A stretch of DNA of 42,801 nt from Pseudomonas kitaguniensis (GTDB lineage Bacteria; Pseudomonadota; Gammaproteobacteria; Pseudomonadales; Pseudomonadaceae), in contig NZ_VUAZ01000104.1 of NCBI RefSeq assembly GCF_009296165.1, positions 1 to 42,801 on the forward strand, written 5' to 3'. The notes under the pieces are model-generated. The model had not been told where the DNA came from. It saw only the letters and a list, made by a program, of their open reading frames with translations, and searched no databases. Position numbers and translations under genes: made by a program. Shown here piece after piece: positions 23,303 to 29,628 of the stretch (the stretch's first letter is position 1; every line of letters begins with the position of its first letter).

Positions 23303-23596
23303 TCAGGCTGCGTCAGGCGTATCCAAACCACGCTGTTCGATCACGCGGAACACATCGCTCACGTCCTGCACCAGAATGCGTGCGGTGTTGGCCACGTTGT
23401 TCAGGTCGCGCTCGGCGAAGTCCGGCAGGCTGGAGCAGGCCATCAGGTTGAGGTGTTCAACGGCTGCGTTGAGGCGTTCACGCAGGCAGGCGTGCAGGTC
23501 CGGCAATGGGGCTTCGCTGTCGATTAACAGCACGGGGGAGTCGGTGGCGGTTTGCGCGCACGGATAGAAGCGGCGGGGCGGCAGTTGGGTTGTCAT
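23303..23596 (-). CDS. Small protein of unknown function with structured RNA leader
   Basis: A 97-aa protein I do not recognise with confidence. It resembles in size and layout the small Pseudomonas-restricted proteins classed as DUF3077/DUF6124: a variable N-terminus (PRRFYPCAQ...), then an amphipathic helical part (LRERLNAAVEHLNLMAC ... DFAERDLNNVANTARILVQD). There is no signal peptide or membrane segment. The ATG at 23596 has a strong GAGGAG ribosome site eight bases upstream. That site lies inside a 10-nt sequence exactly complementary to a loop in the upstream leader (23606-23730), so translation is probably regulated. It is convergent with fba. Confidence 0.72.
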   Translation of the reverse strand: MTTQLPPRRFYPCAQTATDSPVLLIDSEAPLPDLHACLRERLNAAVEHLNLMACSSLPDFAERDLNNVANTARILVQDVSDVFRVIEQRGLDTPDAA

Positions 23597-23605
23597 GGCA
23601 AATAC

Positions 23606-23730
23606 TCCTCGTATCTAAAAAGGACTACCGCCGTTCGCTGCGAAACGAATGGGTGGCAGCTGTGTGCGGGTTCGCAGACCGAGGATACGAGGAACCCGGC
23701 AGATCCGAAGATCTCCCACACACAGCCACC
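23606..23730 (-). ncRNA. Structured 5' leader with loop complementary to the Shine-Dalgarno region
   Basis: Read as minus-strand RNA, GGUGGC-UGUGUG (23730-23719) pairs with CACACA-GCU-GCCACC (23666-23652), 12 bp with a 3-nt bulge. Inside are AGAUC-UUCG-GAUCU (23714-23701, a UUCG-capped hairpin) and CGGGUUC/GAACCCG (23698-23692 with 23673-23667). The 18-nt apical region of that last hairpin holds UCCUCGUAUC (23693-23684), exactly complementary to GAUACGAGGA at 23615-23606, which includes the ribosome-binding bases. Pairing of loop and ribosome site would form a pseudoknot that blocks translation. The pairings are seen in the sequence; function and any ligand are inference. It does not match a riboswitch class I know. 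Confidence 0.6.
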
Positions 23731-23754
23731 ATAAAGTAAACGCCGAACGCAGAA

Positions 23755-23841
23755 GCGCCGTCGTTGCATTCATGATGCTTGGTTACACACGTATCGTTAG
23801 GGCTGCGAAACCCTGTCGCTGATGAATGCCAGCGACGGCGC
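23755..23841. repeat. Near-perfect inverted repeat, 19/20 bp arms
   Basis: GCGCCGTCGTTGCATTCAT (23755-23773) is the reverse complement, apart from one inserted and one changed base, of 23822-23841. The 48-bp interior holds AGGG..CCCT (23799-23814) and GTCGCTG..CAGCGAC (23815-23836) hairpins, so alternative folds compete. It lies just upstream of the structured leader. Confidence 0.65.
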
Positions 23842-23919
23842 GAACTATAAGCGCCGACCTGATCCGCCGCAACGGTCGTGTAGGACCAACACTGCCTGCT
23901 CAGCCCACACAAAACAACT

Positions 23920-24008
23920 GTGGGAGGGGGCTTGCTCCCGATGGCGGTGGGCCAGCCCATGCATCAAGTGGCTGACCCACCGCTATCGGGAGCAAGCCCC
24001 CTGCCACA
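23920..24008. repeat. REP pair (AGGGGG type), inward
   Basis: GTGGGAGGGGGCTTGCTCCC on the left and its near-complement ending CCCCCTGCCAC on the right. The spacer has GGTGGGCC and GGCTGACCCACC, like the spacer at 21931-22019. Confidence 0.9.
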
Positions 24009-24079
24009 GGGGTGACTGTGCTGAGGGAATGGTCCTTGTATTTATAGGACATGGCCTACACAAATGGCGGCCAATGCGC

Positions 24080-24745
24080 TTAGTCGTGATCAATGTCCAG
24101 CTTGGCAAACGTCACGCGGGCGCCTTCCTTGGTGTCGCCACTGTTGTCCTGCACATACGCCCCCGCCTTGAAATACAACGGTTTGTCGCCCCACGCGGCG
24201 CCGATGCGCTCGTTCCACTGCCCGTCGGCCGCCTCGACACTCAACAGCCCGGCTTTATTGAGGTTGATGACGTAGGTGAAGCTCGTCGTCAACGGCACAT
24301 TGGAGGCCACGATGATCACGCGGCCTTCCGCTTCATCCGGGCGCATGCGCACTTTGGCGACGATGTTGCCGGTCTGGGTTTTTTCCTTGAATTGGTACTC
24401 AAGTTTGATCAGCGGCTTTTGGCTGTCATACGCGTGAATTTGGCCGATGACGATTTTGCCGGAGGACGGCACTTGGGTCACGGCCAGGGTGGCGCGCAGG
24501 TAGTTGTCGGCCTCGGGGTAGGTCCAATTACGCAAGCGCCCGTTGGGGTAGGTTTCGCGCAGTTCACTGCGTGGGTAAACGGCGTTTTCGGTGCGGGTGC
24601 CGGTCACCGGCGTCCAGAATTGCACGTCACTGCCTTCGGCCTGGAAATATTGGTCCTTGAAGCCGCTAAGCAGTTTCGGCGTGTCGATTGTCGTGGGCGG
24701 GGAGCCGACCGGAATGCTCAGGTTCCAGGTGGAAAGGTCGATCAT
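24080..24745 (-). CDS. Alginate lyase, polysaccharide lyase family 7
   Basis: A one-domain PL7 lyase (221 aa) that cuts alginate by beta-elimination. The three family signatures are present: YPRSELRE (Arg/Glu substrate contacts), GQIHA (catalytic His; QIH rather than QVH, a variant linked to activity on guluronate-containing polymer) and YFKAGAYVQ near the C-terminus with the catalytic Tyr. There is no signal peptide: the protein starts MIDLSTWNLSIPVG, directly in the first strand, so it is predicted to be cytoplasmic or exported by another route. It is not part of an alginate synthesis cluster (AlgL there is family PL5). It stands alone between REP-rich DNA and the REC-PAS-GGDEF-EAL gene. 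Confidence 0.9.
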   Translation of the reverse strand: MIDLSTWNLSIPVGSPPTTIDTPKLLSGFKDQYFQAEGSDVQFWTPVTGTRTENAVYPRSELRETYPNGRLRNWTYPEADNYLRATLAVTQVPSSGKIVIGQIHAYDSQKPLIKLEYQFKEKTQTGNIVAKVRMRPDEAEGRVIIVASNVPLTTSFTYVINLNKAGLLSVEAADGQWNERIGAAWGDKPLYFKAGAYVQDNSGDTKEGARVTFAKLDIDHD

Positions 24746-25055
24746 GGTGTTGGCCTTTTACAGAGGGTGAAGGCTTTGGCCCGCAGGCCTTACTGTTTCT
24801 TTATAGGCGGTGCTCACCGGCTTGTTAAACATTGCGTGGCAATTTATTGGCGTCAGAGGAGTGTCAAAAAGCCATGTTTCCCATGAACCGCGGGCTGTAG
24901 AGGTTGACCGTTAGTCGGCTTCCTGAACTTTGGCGCAATGATGGCACTGAGGTCACTTCTGATTTTTTAGAACCGGGGCTAGAGTTAGCCCTCAGGGTTT
25001 GTCCGGTTTTGTTATCAGAAGTAGCCGGTGTAGTTCCTTTAGGAAGAGACGTAGC
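24746..25055. other. Gene-free stretch with nested hairpins
   Basis: 310 bp between the divergent lyase and REC-PAS-GGDEF-EAL genes. The first 200 bp show nothing I can name. The last part holds the nested inverted repeats at 24956-25021 and the AGGAAGAG ribosome site near 25041. Confidence 0.8.
24956..25021 (+). promoter_or_regulatory. Nested stem-loops upstream of the c-di-GMP signalling gene
   Basis: Three nested perfect stems share a centre: CTTCTGAT/ATCAGAAG (24956-24963, 25014-25021), AACCGG/CCGGTT (24971-24976, 25003-25008) and GGCTA/TAGCC (24977-24981, 24986-24990) with a GAGT loop. The element ends 20 bp before the ribosome site. It could be an RNA leader or an operator; it does not match the c-di-GMP riboswitch consensus as I know it. 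Confidence 0.5.
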
Positions 25056-27161
25056 ATGGATTGCGCTTCACACCACGGCGATGGCAGTTCGGTTCTTCTG
25101 GTAGTCGATGACTACCCGGAAAACCTCAGCAGTATGCGTGCGCTTTTGCAGCGTGAAGACTGGCGCGTCATAACCGCAAGTTCCGGTCTCGAAGCCCTGG
25201 AGTTACTGCTGGCGCACGAAATCGACCTGGTGCTGTTGGATGTGCGCATGCCCGGCATGGACGGTTTTGAAGTGGCGCGCCTGATGCGCGGCAGCCAGCG
25301 TACGCGTATGACGCCGATTATCTTTTTGAGCGCCCATGCCCAGTCCTCCGCCGCCGTGCTGGAAGGCTACGCCAGCGGTGCGATCGACTACCTGTTCAAG
25401 CCCTTTGACCCGAATATCCTCAAGCCCAAGGTGCAGGCCCTGCTGGAGCAGCAGCGCAACCGCCGGGCCTTGCAGCGCCTGAGCCATGACCTGGAATCGG
25501 CCCGCGCGTTTAATGCCTCGGTGCTCGACAACGCCGCCGAGGGCATTCTGGTGGTGGGCGAGGGCAGTGTGATCGAGTACGCCAACCCCGCCATTTCCCG
25601 GTTACTCAATGCCACCATGGCGGAGTTGCAGGGCGAGAGCTTCCTGAGTTTCCTGCAAAAGCCGCATGTGCCCACCTGGTTGGGTTTCCCGATGTTCGAG
25701 GCGTACCGCAAGGGGCAGACGTGGCGCCAGCACGACGCCATTTTGCGCACGGGTCGCGGCCAGCAGGTGCCGGTGGCTTTGTCCTGCGCGCCATTGCCCG
25801 CCGAGCAAAAGGCCATGGTGGTGACGGTGCTGGACATGTCCGAGGTGCGCCACCTGCACCAGCAACTGGAGTTCCAGGCCGTTACCGACCCGTTGACCGG
25901 GCTGCTGAACCGGCGCGGCTTCCACCAGGCGGTGGAGAACACCTTATTGCGCAGCGAGCGCAACGGGCTGTCGCTGGTGTTGCTGTACCTGGACCTCGAC
26001 GGCTTCAAGCGCGTCAATGACACATTGGGCCATGACGCGGGCGACCGGGTGTTGCGCTGGGTGTCGGAACAAATGCAGGCGTGTTTGCGTTCCTACGACA
26101 TTTTGGGGCGTATGGGCGGGGATGAGTTCACCGCGTTGCTGGAGCTGGAGTTCCCGGAACAGGCGGCAAAGATTTCAGAGAAGCTGATCGAGCGCGTGTC
26201 GGTGTGTCAGCAGGTCGATGGTTTGGATGTGATGCTCGGTGCCAGCATCGGCATTGCGACGTTCCCGGACTGCGGCTCGGACTTGAATGGCCTGCTGCGC
26301 GCAGCGGATATTGCCATGTACGAAGCCAAGCGCGCGGGGCGTCAGCAATATCGCTATTACGATCAGGAAATGAACGGCCGCGCGCGTTCACGCCTGATGC
26401 TCGAAGACAGCGTGCGCAGTGCCATTCAGAACAAGGATTTCACCCTGGTGTACCAGCCGCAGGTGTCGCTGGATGACGGCCGTTTGCGCGGCGTCGAGGC
26501 GCTGTTGCGCTGGCAGCACCCGAGTGTCGGTGACGTGCCGCCGGGCCTGTTTTTACCGTTGCTGGAGGAGGCGCGGCTGATCAGCCAGTTGAGCACCTGG
26601 ATCTACCAGCAAGTGGCGGCGCAGCGCCAGGCCTGGCACAGCACCTTTGACGAAGACCTGGTGTTGAGCGTGAGCTTGAGCAGCAGCCAATTTAATATGC
26701 CTAACCTTGCGAGCCAACTGCAGCAGGTCATCGAGCGACATGGGTTACAGGGGCGGCAGTTGGAGGTGGAAATCAGCGAAGACAGCCTCATGAACAACGT
26801 GGATGAGGCCAACAAGCAGCTCAAGTTATTGCGTCAGCTTGGGGTGCGTATTGCCCTCGATGACTTCGGTTTGGGCCGCTGTTCACTGGCCCATCTGCGT
26901 GACCTGGAGTTCGATACGCTCAAGCTGGACCCGCAACTGGTCGCGCGCTTGCCTGGCTCGGTGCGGGACGCGGCGATGGCCCGCAGTATTATCCAGTTGT
27001 GCGGGCATTTTGATGTGTTGGTGATCGCTGAAGGTGTGGAAACACTCGAACAGTCGCAGTGGCTCAAAGCCAATGGTTGCTCGTTTATTCAGGGGCCGTG
27101 GGCGGCGCAACCGCTGATGGCCGAGGAATTGGCCGCCTGGTCTCGCCCCCGTCTGCTTTGA
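25056..27161 (+). CDS. REC-PAS-GGDEF-EAL cyclic-di-GMP signalling protein
   Basis: Cytoplasmic response regulator (701 aa). Receiver domain, residues 13-130, with acidic pair DD at 18-19, phospho-acceptor Asp 62 and Lys 115. PAS-like domain at about 150-265. GGDEF domain at about 270-435 with intact GGDEF (354-358) and an RSYD inhibitory site (345-348). EAL domain from about 445 with EAL (481-483), DDFG (602), KLD (623) and AEGVET (658-663). In the EAL domain the metal-binding Asn of the usual VNLS motif is Ser 540, and DDFGTG reads DDFGLG. So cyclase activity is likely, and phosphodiesterase activity is doubtful. No kinase gene is adjacent. The ATG at 25056 has AGGAAGAG upstream; a 19-residue in-frame extension is less likely. 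Confidence 0.94.
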   Translation: MDCASHHGDGSSVLLVVDDYPENLSSMRALLQREDWRVITASSGLEALELLLAHEIDLVLLDVRMPGMDGFEVARLMRGSQRTRMTPIIFLSAHAQSSAAVLEGYASGAIDYLFKPFDPNILKPKVQALLEQQRNRRALQRLSHDLESARAFNASVLDNAAEGILVVGEGSVIEYANPAISRLLNATMAELQGESFLSFLQKPHVPTWLGFPMFEAYRKGQTWRQHDAILRTGRGQQVPVALSCAPLPAEQKAMVVTVLDMSEVRHLHQQLEFQAVTDPLTGLLNRRGFHQAVENTLLRSERNGLSLVLLYLDLDGFKRVNDTLGHDAGDRVLRWVSEQMQACLRSYDILGRMGGDEFTALLELEFPEQAAKISEKLIERVSVCQQVDGLDVMLGASIGIATFPDCGSDLNGLLRAADIAMYEAKRAGRQQYRYYDQEMNGRARSRLMLEDSVRSAIQNKDFTLVYQPQVSLDDGRLRGVEALLRWQHPSVGDVPPGLFLPLLEEARLISQLSTWIYQQVAAQRQAWHSTFDEDLVLSVSLSSSQFNMPNLASQLQQVIERHGLQGRQLEVEISEDSLMNNVDEANKQLKLLRQLGVRIALDDFGLGRCSLAHLRDLEFDTLKLDPQLVARLPGSVRDAAMARSIIQLCGHFDVLVIAEGVETLEQSQWLKANGCSFIQGPWAAQPLMAEELAAWSRPRLL

Positions 27162-27203
27162 ATTCGCTACACTGGCGGCCTTTCGAACCCTGTTGCAGAC
27201 CCC

Positions 27204-27704
27204 ATGACCGCGCTGAAATACCTCCAGGCCTACCCCGCAGCCCTCCAGGAGCAAGTGCGCCAACTGATCGCCAAGGACCAGTTGGGCGCGTACCTGGATC
27301 AGCGTTACCCCGAGCGCCACGCGGTGCAGAGTGATAAAGCGCTGTACAGCTACGCCTTGGCCTTGAAGCAGGAACACCTGCGTAACGCGCCGGCCATCGA
27401 CAAAGTACTCTTCGACAACCGCCTCGACCTGACCCACCGCGCTTTGGGCCTGCACACCACGATTTCACGGGTGCAGGGCGGTAATCTCAAGTCCAAGAAA
27501 GAGATTCGCATTGCCGCGTTGTTCAAAGAGGCCGCGCCGCAATTTTTGCGCATGATCGTGGTGCACGAGCTGGCGCACTTCAAAGAGTCGGACCACAACA
27601 AGGCGTTCTATAAACTCTGCGAGTACATGATGCCGGGCTACCATCAGGTGGAATTCGACCTGCGGGTGTACCTCACGTATCGCGATTTGCAGGGCAAGCC
27701 CTAA
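27204..27704 (+). CDS. YgjP-like zinc metallopeptidase domain protein
   Basis: A 166-aa protein of the YgjP-like metallopeptidase type. The zinc motif is HELAHFKESDH (HExxH with a third His six residues on), within LRMIVVHELAHFKESDHNKAFYKLC, followed by the helix ending YRDLQ. The N-terminal half is helical and charged, with no signal peptide, so it is predicted to be cytoplasmic. The substrate is not known for this family. The ATG has only a weak site upstream. It starts 42 bp after the signalling gene and 19 bp separate it from the next small gene, so co-transcription is possible. Confidence 0.86.
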   Translation: MTALKYLQAYPAALQEQVRQLIAKDQLGAYLDQRYPERHAVQSDKALYSYALALKQEHLRNAPAIDKVLFDNRLDLTHRALGLHTTISRVQGGNLKSKKEIRIAALFKEAAPQFLRMIVVHELAHFKESDHNKAFYKLCEYMMPGYHQVEFDLRVYLTYRDLQGKP

Positions 27705-27723
27705 CCTCACCAGGCGATAGACC

Positions 27724-28020
27724 ATGGACGTGAGCAAGACCAAAAGCAGTTTTTACCGCCGCCTGTACGTGGCGTACTTGATTGACAGCCAGCAGGCCAG
27801 CAGCGTGCCGGCGTTGACTGAGGCCACCGGCATGCCCCGGCGCACGGCGCAGGACACCATTGCCGCACTGGCCGACCTGGATATTGTGTGCGAATTCGAG
27901 CAGGAAGACGGCGCCCGCAACCATGCGGGGCACTATCGGATTCGTAGCTGGGGCGCGATTGATCGGGGCTGGATCGAGGCGAATCTGGCGTCGATCAAGC
28001 AGGTTTTGGGTTACCCCTGA
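27724..28020 (+). CDS. Small winged-helix protein
   Basis: A 98-aa protein built around one helix-turn-helix: YLIDSQQASSVPALTEATGMPRRTAQDTIAALADLDIVCEF reads as helix 2, recognition helix and wing start, followed by a wing (FEQEDGARNHAGHYRIRSWG). It resembles small single-domain transcription regulators found beside YgjP-like genes in pseudomonads. AGGCGATAG stands before the ATG. No effector domain is present. The target is unknown. A REP cluster follows at once. Confidence 0.78.
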   Translation: MDVSKTKSSFYRRLYVAYLIDSQQASSVPALTEATGMPRRTAQDTIAALADLDIVCEFEQEDGARNHAGHYRIRSWGAIDRGWIEANLASIKQVLGYP

Positions 28021-28042
28021 GTTCTGCGGTGACTGGCCTGCC

Positions 28043-28186
28043 GCCATCGGGAGCAAGCCCCCTCCCACAGTGGATGTGTGAACACAGTCAAAATATGAGA
28101 AAGAGCCTGCTCCGATGGCTTCAGCACAGCCACCCCATTCAATGTGTGAACACATTCAACTGTGGGAGGGGGCTTGCTCCCGATGG
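28043..28186. repeat. REP cluster, back-to-back pair plus remnant
   Basis: A left REP (CATCGGGAGCAAGCCCCCTC...), a decayed middle copy (GAGCCTGCTCCGATGGC) and a right REP (GTGGGAGGGGGCTTGCTCCC...). Two copies of GTGTGAACACA(G/T)TCA, at 28076 and 28144, adjoin the arms. Confidence 0.9.
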
Positions 28187-28191
28187 CGCCC

Positions 28192-28644
28192 TCAGAGGCG
28201 GCGCATACCGATGTGGGGAATATCGTCTTCCAGGTATTCCTCGCCCGCCACCACAAAACCGTACCGCCCGTAATACCCCTGCAGATGCGCTTGGGCTGAC
28301 AGAAAAATCGGCATTTCTGGCCAGATAGATGCAATGCGCGTGAGCGCTTCCTGCATCATCTGATGGCCCAGCCCGGTGCCGCGTGCCACCGGCGCCACCA
28401 CCACTCGACCCACCACCACATCGCCGCCCTGAGACTCCGGGTCGAGCAGGCGCAAGTACGCCACCAATGCGTCATCGTTCCAGGCCATCAGGTGGTGGGT
28501 GTCGCCCGACAGGTCCTGCCCGTCGAGGTCCGCGTAAGCGCACTTCTGTTCGACAACGAAGACGTCGCTGCGCAGGCGCAAAATCGCGTACAACTGTTCC
28601 TTGCCAAGCTCATCGTGATGTTTGCAGACCCATTCAACGCTCAT
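28192..28644 (-). CDS. GNAT acetyltransferase, ElaA-like
   Basis: A 150-aa GCN5-related N-acetyltransferase similar to ElaA. The opening (LYAILRLRSDVFVVEQKCAYADLDGQD) is the ElaA-type acceptor region; the acetyl-CoA site is VGRVVVAPVARGTGLGHQMM, with the R-G-T-G-L-G pyrophosphate loop, and the terminal YGFVVAGEEYLEDDIPHIGM is the usual end. The start is the ATG of MSVEWVCK with AGAGAT upstream; a 29-residue longer frame lacks family sequence. Substrate is unknown. Confidence 0.9.
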   Translation of the reverse strand: MSVEWVCKHHDELGKEQLYAILRLRSDVFVVEQKCAYADLDGQDLSGDTHHLMAWNDDALVAYLRLLDPESQGGDVVVGRVVVAPVARGTGLGHQMMQEALTRIASIWPEMPIFLSAQAHLQGYYGRYGFVVAGEEYLEDDIPHIGMRRL

Positions 28645-28843
28645 GGTGTGATCTCTTCTGAGTGACGGTTGCCGATAGTAAGCGCAGCGTGCCTCGCTGT
28701 CTAAATTCGGCAATTGTGTGAGTGGCGTCATATCGCCATCATTGAGTTCAGTCGTCGCTGACTTCTTTGTGTAATCTGCAGTACAGGATTATTGATGAGC
28801 TATTGTTATAAGGCCATCACCTGCCCCGCCAAGGACCTTGAGC

Positions 28844-29581
28844 ATGCCGCGATTTTCTCGTGCCGTTGCTTTGATCGCAGTGTTGTTGCTGGCCCAGCCA
28901 GCGTTCGCGCAGCGCCTGCGCCTGGTCGCGGATGCATGGCCGCCTTTTACCGATGCCACCTTGATCAACGGCGGCCTGGCCACCGATATTGTCAGCACGG
29001 CCTTGGCGCGCGCCGGCTACGCGAGTGATTTCGAACAGGTGCCTTGGGCGCGTGCGTTGCTGGGCGTGGGCGATGGCCGCTATGACGTGCTGGTCAACGC
29101 CTGGTATGACGCTGCGCGTACGCAGTTGGGGCAGTTTTCCGAACCGTACCTGGTTAATCGTGTGCGTTTTATCAAGCGCGTTGAAGACCCTATCGAGTAT
29201 CAGAATTTGCAGCAGCTGCACGGCGAGCCCATCGCCGTGGTCCGCGGGTATGCCTATTCGGCGGCATTCGACCAAGATGAGCAGTTGCAAAAAGTACCTG
29301 TGCATAACTTCGCCATGGCCGTGCGCATGCTTGCGGCGCAGCGCGTAAGGCTAACGCTGGAAGATGAATATGTGGCCCGCTACTACCTCGCGCGCGAGTC
29401 GCTGAAGGTGCGTAATGCGGTGGAGTTTTTGCCGACGCCGCTGAGTGAAAACAGCCTGCATATTCTGGTCAGCCTGAAGAACCCCGAGCATGAGCAGATC
29501 GTCGCCGGTTTTGACCGCGAGATTGCCAGGATGAAGCTCGATGGCAGTTATGCGCGGTTGATGAAGGCGCACGGAATGTAG
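28844..29581 (+). CDS. Periplasmic substrate-binding protein, family 3 type (orphan)
   Basis: Second SBP_bac_3-type protein of the window (245 aa). The signal peptide (PRFSRAVALIAVLLLAQPAFA) is cut before QRLRLVADAWPPFTDATLING. The family pattern follows: GLATDIVSTALARAGY, PWARALLGVGDGRYDVLVNAW, FSEPYLVNRVRFI and the hinge LHGEPIAVVRGYAY. It is only distantly similar to the protein at 2156-2959. No transporter genes adjoin. AAGGA stands eight bases before the ATG; a TTG six bases upstream is less likely. Ligand unknown. Confidence 0.84.
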   Translation: MPRFSRAVALIAVLLLAQPAFAQRLRLVADAWPPFTDATLINGGLATDIVSTALARAGYASDFEQVPWARALLGVGDGRYDVLVNAWYDAARTQLGQFSEPYLVNRVRFIKRVEDPIEYQNLQQLHGEPIAVVRGYAYSAAFDQDEQLQKVPVHNFAMAVRMLAAQRVRLTLEDEYVARYYLARESLKVRNAVEFLPTPLSENSLHILVSLKNPEHEQIVAGFDREIARMKLDGSYARLMKAHGM

Positions 29582-29599
29582 TGTTCTTGCGGGCCAAAT

Positions 29600-29625
29600 G
29601 TGGGAGGGGGCTTGCGCCCGAGGGC
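29600..29625. repeat. Single REP
   Basis: One copy, GTGGGAGGGGGCTTGCGCCC followed by GAGGGC, between the convergent binding-protein gene and yccS. Confidence 0.85.
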
Positions 29626-29628
29626 GGC

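Larger units (their letters stand above)
23597..24079. other. Gene-free stretch: RNA leader, inverted repeat, REP pair
   Basis: These 483 bp hold, in order, the structured leader of the 97-aa gene (23606-23730), a near-perfect 19/20-bp inverted repeat (23755-23773 and 23822-23841) enclosing two smaller hairpins, and an AGGGGG-type REP pair (23920-24008). I see no convincing gene in them. Confidence 0.85.

Noticed and set aside
24956..25021. c-di-GMP riboswitch for the nested hairpin
   Set aside because: Attractive because the gene is a c-di-GMP enzyme, but I do not see the conserved core bases of either known class.
24904..25104. 66-aa open frame ahead of the REC-PAS-GGDEF-EAL gene
   Set aside because: It runs through the nested hairpins, overlaps the true gene start and has no signal, domain or ribosome site.
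28043..28186. CRISPR-like array
   Set aside because: Repeated palindromes here are REPs with irregular spacing and alternating orientation, not direct repeats with uniform spacers.
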